DNA from: Prevotella sp. | GTDB lineage: Bacteria; Bacteroidota; Bacteroidia; Bacteroidales; Bacteroidaceae | Length of the DNA stretch: 33,222 nucleotides | Direction of reading: 5' to 3' | Assembly: GCA_017474925.1 (NCBI GenBank) | Contig: JAFVGN010000022.1 | Location: forward strand, 1 to 33,222 | Shown: piece after piece, positions 24,264-30,971 of the stretch | How the letters are laid out: every line of letters begins with the position of its first letter | Position numbering within the stretch: the stretch's first letter is position 1 | Notes under the pieces: generated by a model | What the model was told of the DNA's origin: nothing | The model's input: only the letters and a program-made list of their open reading frames with translations | Databases searched by the model: none | Position numbers and translations under genes: made by a program

Positions 24264-25208
24264 TTACTCATTCGTTTTCAGGTTCCGGGCCAGCTGTTCT
24301 TTGCTGCTGGCACCAACCAGCACCGAAGTGACGCCTGACTGCTGCAGAATCCAGCGTAGTGCGTATTCTGCCATCGATCGGCCTTCGGCCTTGGCTTGGG
24401 CATTCCATGCCTGCAGCTGTCCCAGCAGCTCAGGTGTCAGCATCTCATGGCGCAGGAACTTCTCCTTGGCCATGCGTGAATCCTTGGGAATACCGTTCAG
24501 ATAGCGGTCAGTGAGCAGTCCTTGGGCCAGGGGCGAGAAGGAGATGAACCCCACACCCTCTTCCTGGCAGAGTTGTAGGATGCCCTCTTCCTGCGGGGAG
24601 CGGTCGAGCATGTTGAGACGGCCCTGGTAGATGAGCAGTGGCACGTCATGCTGGCGCAGATAGCTGATGGCAGTCTTGGTTGCTTCCAAAGGCCAGCGTG
24701 AGATTCCCACATACAGTGCCTTTCCCTGTCTGACAATGTCTACCAATGCCTGGAGAGTTTCCTCGAGCGGTGTTTCGGGGTCGTAGCGGTGTGAGTAGAA
24801 CAAGTCGACGTAATCGAGGTGCATGCGCTTCAAGCTCTGGTCGAGCGACGCCATCAGGTATTTGCGTGATCCCCAGTCTCCGTATGGTCCGGGCCACATG
24901 TCGTAGCCTGCCTTGGTGGAAATGAAGAGCTCGTCGCGGTAGGGTTTCAAGTCGTCGTCCATCACATGGCCGAAAGTCTCCTCTGCCGAGCCATAGGGAG
25001 GTCCATAGTTGTTGGCCAGGTCAAAATGTGTCACTCCGTGGTCGAAGGCATAGCGTATGATTCCGCGTGACCGCTCATAGGGGTCGATACCTCCAAAGTT
25101 ATGCCATAGCCCCAGACTCACCTTGGGCAAAAGTACGCCACTGCGTCCGCAGCGGGCATACTGCATGCCATTCTCATATCGCTTTTCGTCAGCAAGATAG
25201 TTACTCAT
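24264..25208 (-). CDS. Aldo/keto reductase, YghZ type, with a short C-terminus
   Basis: An NADPH-dependent aldo/keto reductase of the YghZ (L-glyceraldehyde 3-phosphate reductase) subgroup. The tetrad residues are D63 and Y68 in FDLANNYG, K99 in STKAG and H140 in YSHRYD. The YghZ-type GPPYGSAEETFG and MWPGPYGDWGSRKYLMASLDQSL are clear. No signal peptide is seen, so it is cytosolic. The protein stops at LVGASSKEQLARNLKTNE, about 25-30 residues earlier than relatives, which continue with a last helix. It is the first gene of the glycosidase operon, 8 bases before GH2. It may act on a sugar released there, which is inference. Confidence 0.88.
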   Translation of the reverse strand: MSNYLADEKRYENGMQYARCGRSGVLLPKVSLGLWHNFGGIDPYERSRGIIRYAFDHGVTHFDLANNYGPPYGSAEETFGHVMDDDLKPYRDELFISTKAGYDMWPGPYGDWGSRKYLMASLDQSLKRMHLDYVDLFYSHRYDPETPLEETLQALVDIVRQGKALYVGISRWPLEATKTAISYLRQHDVPLLIYQGRLNMLDRSPQEEGILQLCQEEGVGFISFSPLAQGLLTDRYLNGIPKDSRMAKEKFLRHEMLTPELLGQLQAWNAQAKAEGRSMAEYALRWILQQSGVTSVLVGASSKEQLARNLKTNE

Positions 25209-25237
25209 GATACTTTTTGTTTTAGTAGTTCAGTGTG

Positions 25238-25269
25238 CGAAGGTACAAATAAAAAATGAGTTGACCAAA
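25238..25269 (-). promoter_or_regulatory. Promoter of the AKR-GH2-GH105-GH106-nhaD operon
   Basis: On the minus strand TTTG (25266-25269), a 20-base spacer and TACCTTCG (25238-25245) match the Bacteroidetes promoter except for one base in the -7 box. The start codon is about 30 bases further on. Confidence 0.7.
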
Positions 25270-25314
25270 TGGTTTGCTCATTTTCTTATTCAATTTCTTT
25301 TGGAATGCTACCAA

Positions 25315-25345
25315 TGCGGTGCTGCTCATCGTGAGCAGCACCGCA
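25315..25345. other. Perfect stem-loop downstream of smalltalk
   Basis: TGCGGTGCTGCTCA (25315-25328) and its perfect complement (25332-25345) enclose a three-base loop. It lies between the smalltalk transcript and the glycosidase operon promoter and probably ends the smalltalk transcript. There is no T-tract in that direction, so the terminator call is not certain. Confidence 0.5.
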
Positions 25346-25403
25346 CAGGCATACTGAGAGATTTTAAAGCGCATGTTTTCCATAGCATCTTTTTTTAGCA
25401 CCA

Positions 25404-25473
25404 CATCTGACGTCAACCATCAGACATCAAACATCAGCCTTCAGCCTTCCGACATCAGCCATCAGCCGTCAGC
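25404..25473 (-). repeat. Heptanucleotide array after the smalltalk gene
   Basis: Ten seven-base units in register. On the minus strand most read GCTGATG or a one- to three-base variant (GCTGACG, TCTGATG, TTTGATG, GCTGAAG). The array begins one base after the smalltalk stop and ends 35 bases before the perfect stem-loop. A TGA is kept at nearly every seventh base, as in the arrays after cydA and the K+ channel gene. Confidence 0.85.
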
Positions 25474-25474
25474 C

Positions 25475-25570
25475 TTACATCATGGTCGCTCCACCAGCCG
25501 CTCCAAGGAGCGTGCTGACAATGTAACCGAGAATCTGAAGAATAGTCTTCCACGTCTTGTTCATTTTCAT
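25475..25570 (-). CDS. Smalltalk micro-protein (31 aa)
   Basis: A very short gene with a full promoter. The protein has one Lys-rich N-terminus (KMNKTWKTIL), a single hydrophobic segment (QILGYIVSTLLGAA) and a Gly-rich end. This pattern matches the NCBI family called 'smalltalk protein' in Bacteroidetes, which is often found near HU-like proteins and N-acetylmuramoyl-L-alanine amidases; neither is present here. The function is unknown. The ATG at 25570 is used, though a second at 25564 (MNKTW) is also possible. An 80-base leader follows its promoter. It is too small for routine gene finding, so its start rests on the family match. Confidence 0.8.
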   Translation of the reverse strand: MKMNKTWKTILQILGYIVSTLLGAAGGATMM

Positions 25571-25657
25571 GGCGTTTTTTGTACCTTTAAATTGTTAATT
25601 ATTAGGGTTAATTCCAAGTGTCTCATGGCATCATGATAATACCTCTGAATGACTTTG

Positions 25658-25689
25658 CAAAGGTACAAAAAATTACCCAAAGCACCAAA
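25658..25689 (-). promoter_or_regulatory. Promoter of smalltalk gene
   Basis: TTTG (25686-25689), a 20-base spacer and TACCTTTG (25658-25665) on the minus strand match the Bacteroidetes promoter exactly, about 90 bases upstream of the 31-codon gene. Confidence 0.7.
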
Positions 25690-25755
25690 CATTTACCCCG
25701 TTTTCTTTGCAAGAATTTTCAAGGGACTTTCACCCTCAGCACCCGATTTGCTTAT

Positions 25756-25803
25756 CCCTTCGGCCAGCGACCTATGGTTCCGGGCTTTGCCGAGGGCTTT
25801 TCG
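25756..25803 (+). other. Terminator-like structured element of unknown role in the 25571-25891 gap
   Basis: This gap of about 320 bases has no gene. In its middle CCCTTCGGC (25756-25764) pairs with GCCGAGGG (25789-25796) with one bulged base. ACC/GGT (25770-25772/25776-25778) forms an inner hairpin, and CTTTTC follows. It looks like a plus-strand terminator, but no plus-strand gene lies upstream. It could be the end of a small RNA or part of an intergenic repeat family. The rest of the gap holds the smalltalk and antitoxin promoters. Confidence 0.35.
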
Positions 25804-25856
25804 TTAAACATTGCAGCTTTTTCAGCGCGATTGCGATTAATTTACGTAATATTTCG

Positions 25857-25864
25857 TATCTTTG
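25857..25864 (+). promoter_or_regulatory. Promoter -7 element of the antitoxin gene
   Basis: TATCTTTG matches TAnnTTTG; the antitoxin ATG is 27 bases beyond it. A TTG at 25831 would be the -33 element only with a long 23-base spacer. Confidence 0.45.
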
Positions 25865-25891
25865 CACTCGAATTCATCAATAATTGCAATT

Positions 25892-26095
25892 ATGACTCAA
25901 CTGACAGTTTCAATAGAAGATGTTTCCATGCTTGACCAGATTAAGCAGGCCATCAGTCTGATACGTGGCGTGAGTAGCGTCACGCTGAAGCGTCGTAGGA
26001 AGACCAGCATGGACCGCGCCATCGAAGATATAGAGCAGGGGCGCGTCTACAAGTACGACAGTCTGGATGACTTGATAAAGGAAATTGAGGGATGA
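25892..26095 (+). CDS. Antitoxin of a YafQ-like type II toxin-antitoxin pair
   Basis: A 67-residue acidic/basic protein. MTQLTVSIEDVSMLDQIKQAI resembles the N-terminal DNA-binding part of small type II antitoxins. KRRRKTSMDRAIEDIEQG and YDSLDDLIKEIEG resemble their C-terminal toxin-binding helix. It would neutralise a YafQ/RelE-type ribosome-dependent endonuclease and repress its own promoter. Its last codon overlaps the toxin ATG (ATGA). The start at 25892 is chosen because of the leader length after the -7 box and the family's N-terminus; the frame extends upstream without support. The partner is truncated, so it may be an orphan now. Confidence 0.75.
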   Translation: MTQLTVSIEDVSMLDQIKQAISLIRGVSSVTLKRRRKTSMDRAIEDIEQGRVYKYDSLDDLIKEIEG

Positions 26096-26247
26096 CGAAA
26101 TACGAACTGCTCATCACCGGCGAGTGCAAGCAGAATCTGAAAATCTGCAAGAAGCGTGGCCTGCCGATGCAGGAACTGTGGGATGTCGTGGCCAAGTTGC
26201 TGCGCGGCGAGAAACTCGATGAGAAGTATCAGGCTAGCGAAAGTTGA
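26092..26247 (+). pseudogene. Truncated YafQ-like toxin
   Basis: A 51-codon frame, coupled to the antitoxin by ATGA. It begins like a YafQ-family mRNA interferase (MTKYELLITGECKQNLKICKKRG, then LWDVVAKLLRGEKLDEKYQ) and stops after KYQASES*. Full toxins have about 90 residues, and the missing half holds the catalytic His and Arg residues. The downstream bases do not continue the family in another frame, so the 3' part is lost rather than shifted. This leaves an inactive toxin with an intact antitoxin. Bases 26248-26323 hold the next promoter and nothing else visible. Confidence 0.75.
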
Positions 26248-26323
26248 GTGATACTATATAACAAGGATGGGGCGGTTTGTTGAAAAAAATAGTTTTTTTG
26301 TTTTTTAGTTAAAAAAAATAATG

Positions 26324-26331
26324 TACCTTTG
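26324..26331 (+). promoter_or_regulatory. Promoter -7 element of the Na/Pi cotransporter gene
   Basis: TACCTTTG matches TAnnTTTG. The ATG at 26362 is about 30 bases downstream. The nearest TTTG (26297-26300) has a spacer of 23 bases, longer than usual. Confidence 0.55.
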
Positions 26332-26361
26332 CGGTTAAAATGGAATAAACGCAATGTTTCT

Positions 26362-28056
26362 ATGAATTATTTATTTGTTTCTATTAAGCTGCTCGGAACA
26401 CTCTGTCTGCTGATTTTCGGCATGAAGATGCTGAGTGAGTCTCTTCAGAGCATGACAGGAAATCACCTGAAGAAGATTCTGGCGCGAATGACAGGTAACA
26501 GATTTGCAGGTATGCTCACCGGCATGCTTGTCACCGCCTCTGTACAGTCGTCCACTGCTACTACGGTGATGACGGTGTCGTTCGTGTCTGCTGGTATGCT
26601 CACCCTGTTTCAAGCCATTTCGGTTATCATGGGCGCAAACATTGGAACAACGCTGTCAGCATGGATCATGACATTAGGATACAGTTTTGACCTTACGATA
26701 ATGGTCTACCTGTTCTTTCTCATAGGAATCTCGCTTGTTTACAAGAAGCGCTATCGGCAGGTGGGAATGTTCCTCTTCGGGGTGGCATTTATGTTTCTGG
26801 CATTAGCAACACTCAGAGCGGCAGGCTCGGAGATGAATCTAGAGGGAAATGCTGCCGTGATAGATTTCTTTTCTTCATTCGATGTAAAGAGCCACCTGAC
26901 TATCTTTATCTTCTTTGTCATAGGCTCACTCATTACGTGTCTGGTACAATCGTCTGCAGCCCTGGTGGCTATCACCATTATGCTGTGTTCATCGGGCGTG
27001 CTGCCGATATATCTTGGTCTTGCTCTTGTGCTAGGTGAGAACCTAGGTTCTACAGCTACGGCAAACGTGGTTGCCCTGGGTGCAAATACCGACGCACGGC
27101 GTGCAGCAATGGCGCATTTCCTCTTCAATGCCTTTGGAGTAATATGGGTATCGGTAGCCTTCTATCCTTTCGTGGATATGGTGTGCAGCATTGTTGGTTA
27201 CGACCCTGCTTTGCCTGGGCAGACAGAGAAACTGCCCGTTGTCATAGCAATGTTTCATACTGCCTTCAATATTCTGAATGCATCGGTTCTCTCCGGTTTT
27301 ATCAAACAAATAGAGACCCTTGTTTGCAAGATACTGCCAGACAAGCATGATGACAAGTCAGAGTTTAAACTGCGCTATATACAGTCGAACATCATACAGA
27401 CCCCTGAGGTCTCCGTCTTACAGGCAAAGAAGGAGACGGCCTATTTTGCTGACTGCATGCGCGAGATGTTTGATATGGTAACAGCAATGCTGGCAGCCAA
27501 GGACGAGAAGACACTCACCGACTATGCTGAACGCTTGTCAAATGAAGAAGACCTTGCCGACAAGCGAGAGATGACGATTGCCGAATTCCTTTCCAAGACC
27601 TCAGGCGATCATCTCAGCGACGGCTCCAGACGCAGCATTAGTATCATGATGCGCGAGATAAGCGAGTTGGAGTCAATAGGTGACTCGTGCTACAAATTGT
27701 CACTCAAACAGACGGAGCGCTACACGAAGTCTGTTACATTCACACCGTCGCAAGAAGAGGGGCTGCAAGCCATGACAAGCCTTACAACACGGTCGCTTCA
27801 CACGATGTGCCTCATGCTGCACGGACCACGTGAGAAGTACAGTCTCAACGACATCTATACCATAGAAGATGAAGTTAACAGTCTTCGTGACAGCATGTAT
27901 GAAAAGACCATCAAGGAAATCAATGGTCAGGAGTACAGCTATCTTGTGGGAAACCTGTATATGGACATGATATGCGAGATGGAAAGACTCTGCGATGCTG
28001 TGGTGAATATAGCTGAGGCAAGGTATTCACAGAAAAAGAGCAAGCAGCACACTTGA
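26362..28056 (+). CDS. Na/Pi cotransporter family protein with PhoU-like tail
   Basis: An inner-membrane sodium-phosphate cotransporter homologue of the NptA/YjbB type. The inverted repeat is clear: QSSTATTV (residues 62-69) with IMGANIGTTLSAW (89-101) in the first half, and LVQSSAALVA (194-203) with LGENLGSTATAN in the second. Eight or more membrane helices fill residues 1-315. The cytoplasmic C-terminal part (about 330-565) is helical and resembles PhoU (EREMTIAEFL-type helices, ISELESIGDSCYKLS). The direction is not decided by sequence, since YjbB-type proteins can export phosphate. The ATG at 26362 gives the family start (MNYLFVSIKLLGTLCLLIFGM). It is followed by a phosphatase. Confidence 0.9.
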   Translation: MNYLFVSIKLLGTLCLLIFGMKMLSESLQSMTGNHLKKILARMTGNRFAGMLTGMLVTASVQSSTATTVMTVSFVSAGMLTLFQAISVIMGANIGTTLSAWIMTLGYSFDLTIMVYLFFLIGISLVYKKRYRQVGMFLFGVAFMFLALATLRAAGSEMNLEGNAAVIDFFSSFDVKSHLTIFIFFVIGSLITCLVQSSAALVAITIMLCSSGVLPIYLGLALVLGENLGSTATANVVALGANTDARRAAMAHFLFNAFGVIWVSVAFYPFVDMVCSIVGYDPALPGQTEKLPVVIAMFHTAFNILNASVLSGFIKQIETLVCKILPDKHDDKSEFKLRYIQSNIIQTPEVSVLQAKKETAYFADCMREMFDMVTAMLAAKDEKTLTDYAERLSNEEDLADKREMTIAEFLSKTSGDHLSDGSRRSISIMMREISELESIGDSCYKLSLKQTERYTKSVTFTPSQEEGLQAMTSLTTRSLHTMCLMLHGPREKYSLNDIYTIEDEVNSLRDSMYEKTIKEINGQEYSYLVGNLYMDMICEMERLCDAVVNIAEARYSQKKSKQHT

Positions 28057-28159
28057 TTTAGGTTAAGAAATTACACGCTGAAAGAAAAACGACGGGGTAA
28101 GAGTGGTGCTAATACACAAATTGTTAGTACCTTAGCGCACTCGAATAGCATAAATGCCA

Positions 28160-28195
28160 ACAATACAGCAAACAATAAAGCAAACAATAAAGGTT
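28160..28195 (+). repeat. Three 12-base direct repeats in the phosphatase leader
   Basis: ACAATACAGCAA, ACAATAAAGCAA and ACAATAAAGGTT lie in tandem (28160-28171, 28172-28183, 28184-28195), 24 bases before the phosphatase ATG. An imperfect TACCTTAG (28128-28135) upstream could be its -7 box. A-rich leaders are normal in this phylum, so a repeat-binding protein is possible but not shown. Confidence 0.6.
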
Positions 28196-28218
28196 TTAAC
28201 TAAAAGAAATTGAAAATT

Positions 28219-28932
28219 ATGAGTAAAGTATTGTTTCTACTCGTTGCTGGACTTTTCGCAACATCGTGCTCTCAGGCATATCAAAGCAGGTATGGCTTTT
28301 TAACTCAGAAAGATTTACCTGATGCTACGCAATTCCTGCCGGCACCACCAACATCAGGTCCTGAATACGATAAGGATGTGGAATATTACGAAAATGGTAA
28401 GAAACTGCGTCAGGACCCCAAGGTGCATGATCATTGCCTGCATCTGGATACGCTCGAGATGAATGCAGTATTTAATGAGGCATTAGGCTTTCAGCTGCTG
28501 GGTCCTGAGACCGATGAGATTGTAAGTCTTGTAGCCGGCTCAGTAAGAGATGCCCACAGGGTGTCAAAACCAGTAAAGGAATACTTTCACCGTCTGAAAC
28601 CCTTCCAGGTGTTCAATGAGGCATCGCTCAAGAAGAACGCAAAGAAAGCCATGAGTTCGAGCACCTACGCCTATCCCAGTGGTCACGCCGTGCGTTCATG
28701 GATGTATGCCTTTGTGCTTGCTGATGTAGCACCAGAGTATAAGGATGCCCTTTATAAGTGTGCTCAGGACTATTCTGATTGCCGTGTCATCATGGGTCGT
28801 CACTGGCAGACCGACATCGTTGCCGGCAAGATGCTGTCAGAAAAGGTTCATGAGGTACTAATGAAGTCACCTGCTTACAAGGCTCAACTGAAGTTGGCTC
28901 GCGAGCAGTATCAGGAAATAAAAAAGAAGTAA
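28219..28932 (+). CDS. PAP2-type acid phosphatase lipoprotein (class A)
   Basis: A periplasmic phosphatase that releases phosphate from organic esters. The N-terminus has a hydrophobic segment ending LFATSC, so the mature protein is probably a lipoprotein (Cys 17). The three-part class A/PAP2 active site is visible: K120-x6-K127-P128 (normally KxxxxxxRP), PSGH (153-156) and R189-x5-H195-x3-D199. The Arg of the first motif is replaced by Lys. The start at 28219 is chosen over an in-frame TTG at 28210. It is 162 bases from the Na/Pi cotransporter, on the same strand. It converges on the Sel1 gene, with only 14 bases between stops. Confidence 0.85.
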   Translation: MSKVLFLLVAGLFATSCSQAYQSRYGFLTQKDLPDATQFLPAPPTSGPEYDKDVEYYENGKKLRQDPKVHDHCLHLDTLEMNAVFNEALGFQLLGPETDEIVSLVAGSVRDAHRVSKPVKEYFHRLKPFQVFNEASLKKNAKKAMSSSTYAYPSGHAVRSWMYAFVLADVAPEYKDALYKCAQDYSDCRVIMGRHWQTDIVAGKMLSEKVHEVLMKSPAYKAQLKLAREQYQEIKKK

Positions 28933-28946
28933 ATATATCTCTTGTG

Positions 28947-29519
28947 TTATAGCTGAGAAGAGCTATTTATTAGCTGGATCATATTCCGGGCATCCTCATT
29001 GCCCTCGGCAGCATGCTTTTTGATTCTATATTGTATGTCTGCCCCGCCTTTAGGATTCTGGATAGCTCTTCTCAGCCATCTTCCGGCTTTATCCTGGTCG
29101 GCTACAACTCCCTCTCCTTTCATGTAGCATCTGCCTAAGGCATATTGTGCGTTGGCATTGTCTTTCATGGCAGCTCTGCTAAACCAAGTGAAGGCAAACT
29201 CTGGGTTTATTGTAACACCTTCACCATTCCTATAGCACTTTCCTACCTGGTACATTGCCTTGCCGCTACCTTGCTGAGCGGCCTTCATATACCACTGAAA
29301 GGCAAGCGAATCGTTTCTTTCAACCATATGTCCCCTGTCGTAACAGCGTGCAAGCCGGTACTGGGCATGCTTGTCACCCAGCTCTGCCGCCTTCTTCATT
29401 TCGCGGAAAGCTTCAGCAGGGGTTTTCGAGTTAGACAACATCTTGCCCTCACGGTATATCCTTTGACCAACCAAAAGACACATCGCCAGAGCAAGCAATG
29501 CCATCAACCATTTCTTCAT
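28947..29519 (-). CDS. Sel1-repeat protein with N-terminal anchor
   Basis: A 190-residue protein. The N-terminal hydrophobic segment (WLMALLALAMCLLVGQ) serves as signal or membrane anchor. Four Sel1-like TPR repeats follow: MKKAAELGDKHAQYRLARCY, MKAAQQGSGKAMYQVGKCYR, FSRAAMKDNANAQYALGRCY and RRAIQNPKGGADIQYRIKK. Each begins near an Ala-rich helix with the typical G-x-A pattern. Such repeats mediate protein contacts, and no enzyme function is expected. It is the last gene of the polyphosphate operon, 3 bases after DUF2490. It may help assemble the envelope or enzyme complex there, which is inference. Confidence 0.85.
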   Translation of the reverse strand: MKKWLMALLALAMCLLVGQRIYREGKMLSNSKTPAEAFREMKKAAELGDKHAQYRLARCYDRGHMVERNDSLAFQWYMKAAQQGSGKAMYQVGKCYRNGEGVTINPEFAFTWFSRAAMKDNANAQYALGRCYMKGEGVVADQDKAGRWLRRAIQNPKGGADIQYRIKKHAAEGNEDARNMIQLINSSSQL

Positions 29520-29522
29520 GTC

Positions 29523-30269
29523 TTAAAACTTGTATGTGTACCCAAGACCAATCACATGGCGGTCGGGTTCGTCATTATCCTCTCCGCACATGTGCTGGTA
29601 GATATACTTGATATCAAAGCTGTGATGCTTGTCAACATGCAGCTCTGTACCGAAGTTGTATCTCATCTTCTCCAGCTCTTTGGAGACGGTGGATTCGGCA
29701 TTCACGAACGGACGGAACACCTGACTGAGTTTCATCTTTACCTGCAGACGGTTGCGCCATACGTTTTTACCCTTTCCGCTGTAGACCTTCTCGCCAGCTT
29801 CAGCGTCAGTGCCTATTACATATTGTTGGGCGGTCTTCTCCGGCCGATATGAGTATTGCCAGCGCTCACGCAGTGAGAATGTAAACTTACCCCAGCTGAC
29901 GGAGCCTGTCAACGACACATTGAAGCGATGACGGATGCTCCAGTAGTCGCTATACATGGTTCCTTTGCTGTTTTCCTTGTAGTGGTGGTCGTCGAGCAGG
30001 GTATAACCTGCTGATGCCTTGAGCCAGCCGGTAATCTGGTAGTTGCCCTCTAATCCAAAGCTCCAGCGGTCGCCGGATTTCATGTTGTCCCGACTGCGGT
30101 ACTCCACTTCTGCCCCCAGGCCCCAGCGGTCGTTGAGTTGTTTTTCGGCATTCAGTGATCCCCACATGCCGAAATCATCACTAGCGTGTGCACTGGTGAG
30201 TGAGAGTTGAATCATGACAAATAATGCGGCCGTTAGCCGCATTATTTGTTTTGTCCTGTTATTAAACAT
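29523..30269 (-). CDS. DUF2490 outer-membrane barrel protein
   Basis: A secreted protein of 248 residues with a DUF2490-type barrel. The signal peptide MRLTAALFVMIQLSLTSAHA is preceded by a short N-terminal extension. The mature part begins SDDFGMWGSLNAEKQLNDRWGLGAEVEYRSRDN and continues in aromatic beta-strands. The C-terminus is IGLGYTYKF, with a terminal Phe for barrel assembly. The start at 30269 is used; it overlaps the end of DUF4956 by 8 bases. The alternative at 30284 overlaps by 23, and a start at 30242 (MRLTAALF) would lie inside a stable hairpin. The function is unknown, and the operon context suggests a link to polyphosphate metabolism. Confidence 0.8.
   Translation of the reverse strand: MFNNRTKQIMRLTAALFVMIQLSLTSAHASDDFGMWGSLNAEKQLNDRWGLGAEVEYRSRDNMKSGDRWSFGLEGNYQITGWLKASAGYTLLDDHHYKENSKGTMYSDYWSIRHRFNVSLTGSVSWGKFTFSLRERWQYSYRPEKTAQQYVIGTDAEAGEKVYSGKGKNVWRNRLQVKMKLSQVFRPFVNAESTVSKELEKMRYNFGTELHVDKHHSFDIKYIYQHMCGEDNDEPDRHVIGLGYTYKF
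30218..30248 (-). other. 13-bp hairpin at the start of the DUF2490 gene
   Basis: CAAATAATGCGGC (30218-30230) and its perfect complement (30236-30248) surround a five-base loop. The stem lies within the first codons and covers an internal ATG (30240-30242) of the signal peptide. It could attenuate or time translation of the barrel gene after DUF4956. There is no T-tract, so termination is less likely. Confidence 0.6.
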
Positions 30270-30939
30270 GGGCGTAATCTCCATTTTTAATTTTCAGCAT
30301 ATCTTTCACATCGCCGCTATCGGGTCCGTCATAATAGATTCGCAGCACAGCCATGTCACGCAGGAAATCCACGGCACCGACGCGTACGTTCGTAATCTTG
30401 AGTCCCAGACGCTTTTCCAAGTCGGCAATGAGCTCCTCTCTGTTCTCAGGCTTGATGAGCTCTATGCGGTCATACTGAATAATCTTCGAAGCCTGTGTCT
30501 TGAGCACGCGCTCGCATATTGCTACGAAGATGATGACGATGATGTCGATGCAGATAAGCTCGTGAATCGGAGTTCCGTTGAGCTGTCCAAACTCGTCAAC
30601 GCCCAGTGATGAAGCCATAGAGTGAACAACAGACAGGCAGACAACAACGAAGAGGTATGACATCTCACGCACTGGCATCGCGTCAGTGCGGTAACGCATG
30701 ATAGAGAAGATGCCAAACAGACCGAGTCCTACACCCATCGTTGCCTTTCCACGGTCCATACCCATCATCATGTAAACAAGGAAGTACAGTGCTACGGAGA
30801 TGAGCATGAAAGTGAAGTAGAAGTCACGCCGCTTAGCTTTCTTGAAATAAAGGAAGTGTACAATAATCAAGTTGGCGCAGATGCACACCAAAAACCGTAT
30901 CAGTGCGTCGCCAAATTCAGGTGAGAAAAAGTTTTCCAT
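30262..30939 (-). CDS. DUF4956 membrane protein
   Basis: A 225-residue membrane protein whose family often accompanies VTC polyphosphate polymerase genes. It has five hydrophobic segments: ALIRFLVCICANLIIVHFLYF, FYFTFMLISVALYFLVYMMM, MGVGLGLFGIFSIM, SYLFVVVCLSVVHSMAS and ICIDIIVIIFVAICERVL. The family's GLFGIFSIMRYRTDAMPVREMSYLF sits at about residues 73-95. The C-terminal quarter is soluble (ELIADLEKRLGLKITNVRVG). It lies 25 bases after the VTC gene and overlaps DUF2490. A role as membrane partner for the polymerase, perhaps in moving polyphosphate, is inferred from repeated linkage. Confidence 0.9.
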   Translation of the reverse strand: MENFFSPEFGDALIRFLVCICANLIIVHFLYFKKAKRRDFYFTFMLISVALYFLVYMMMGMDRGKATMGVGLGLFGIFSIMRYRTDAMPVREMSYLFVVVCLSVVHSMASSLGVDEFGQLNGTPIHELICIDIIVIIFVAICERVLKTQASKIIQYDRIELIKPENREELIADLEKRLGLKITNVRVGAVDFLRDMAVLRIYYDGPDSGDVKDMLKIKNGDYAHV

Positions 30940-30940
30940 T

Positions 30941-30971
30941 TTGTTTTGTTATTTTGTTGTCTTGTTATTTT
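30941..30971 (-). repeat. Two 15-base copies around the VTC stop codon
   Basis: The sequence at 30957-30971, including the VTC stop codon, is repeated at 30941-30955 with one base change, period 16. On the minus strand both copies read AAAATAACAA(G/A)ACAA. This duplication fills nearly the whole VTC-DUF4956 gap and places a second TAA between the genes. Confidence 0.6.

Noticed and set aside
25222-25380. Possible 52-codon minus-strand gene (MENMRFKISQYACAVLLTM...) downstream of smalltalk
   Set aside because: It contains the perfect stem-loop, and its 3' part overlaps the promoter of the glycosidase operon. It resembles no family, although the hydrophobic N-terminus leaves a small chance.
25404-25473. 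CRISPR-like repeat
   Set aside because: The period is only seven bases, with no spacers and no cas genes; it is a microsatellite-type array.
28949-28966. Small stem ATAGCT/AGCTAT between the phosphatase and Sel1 gene
   Set aside because: Only six pairs, overlapping the Sel1 end and without a T-run; too weak to call as terminator.
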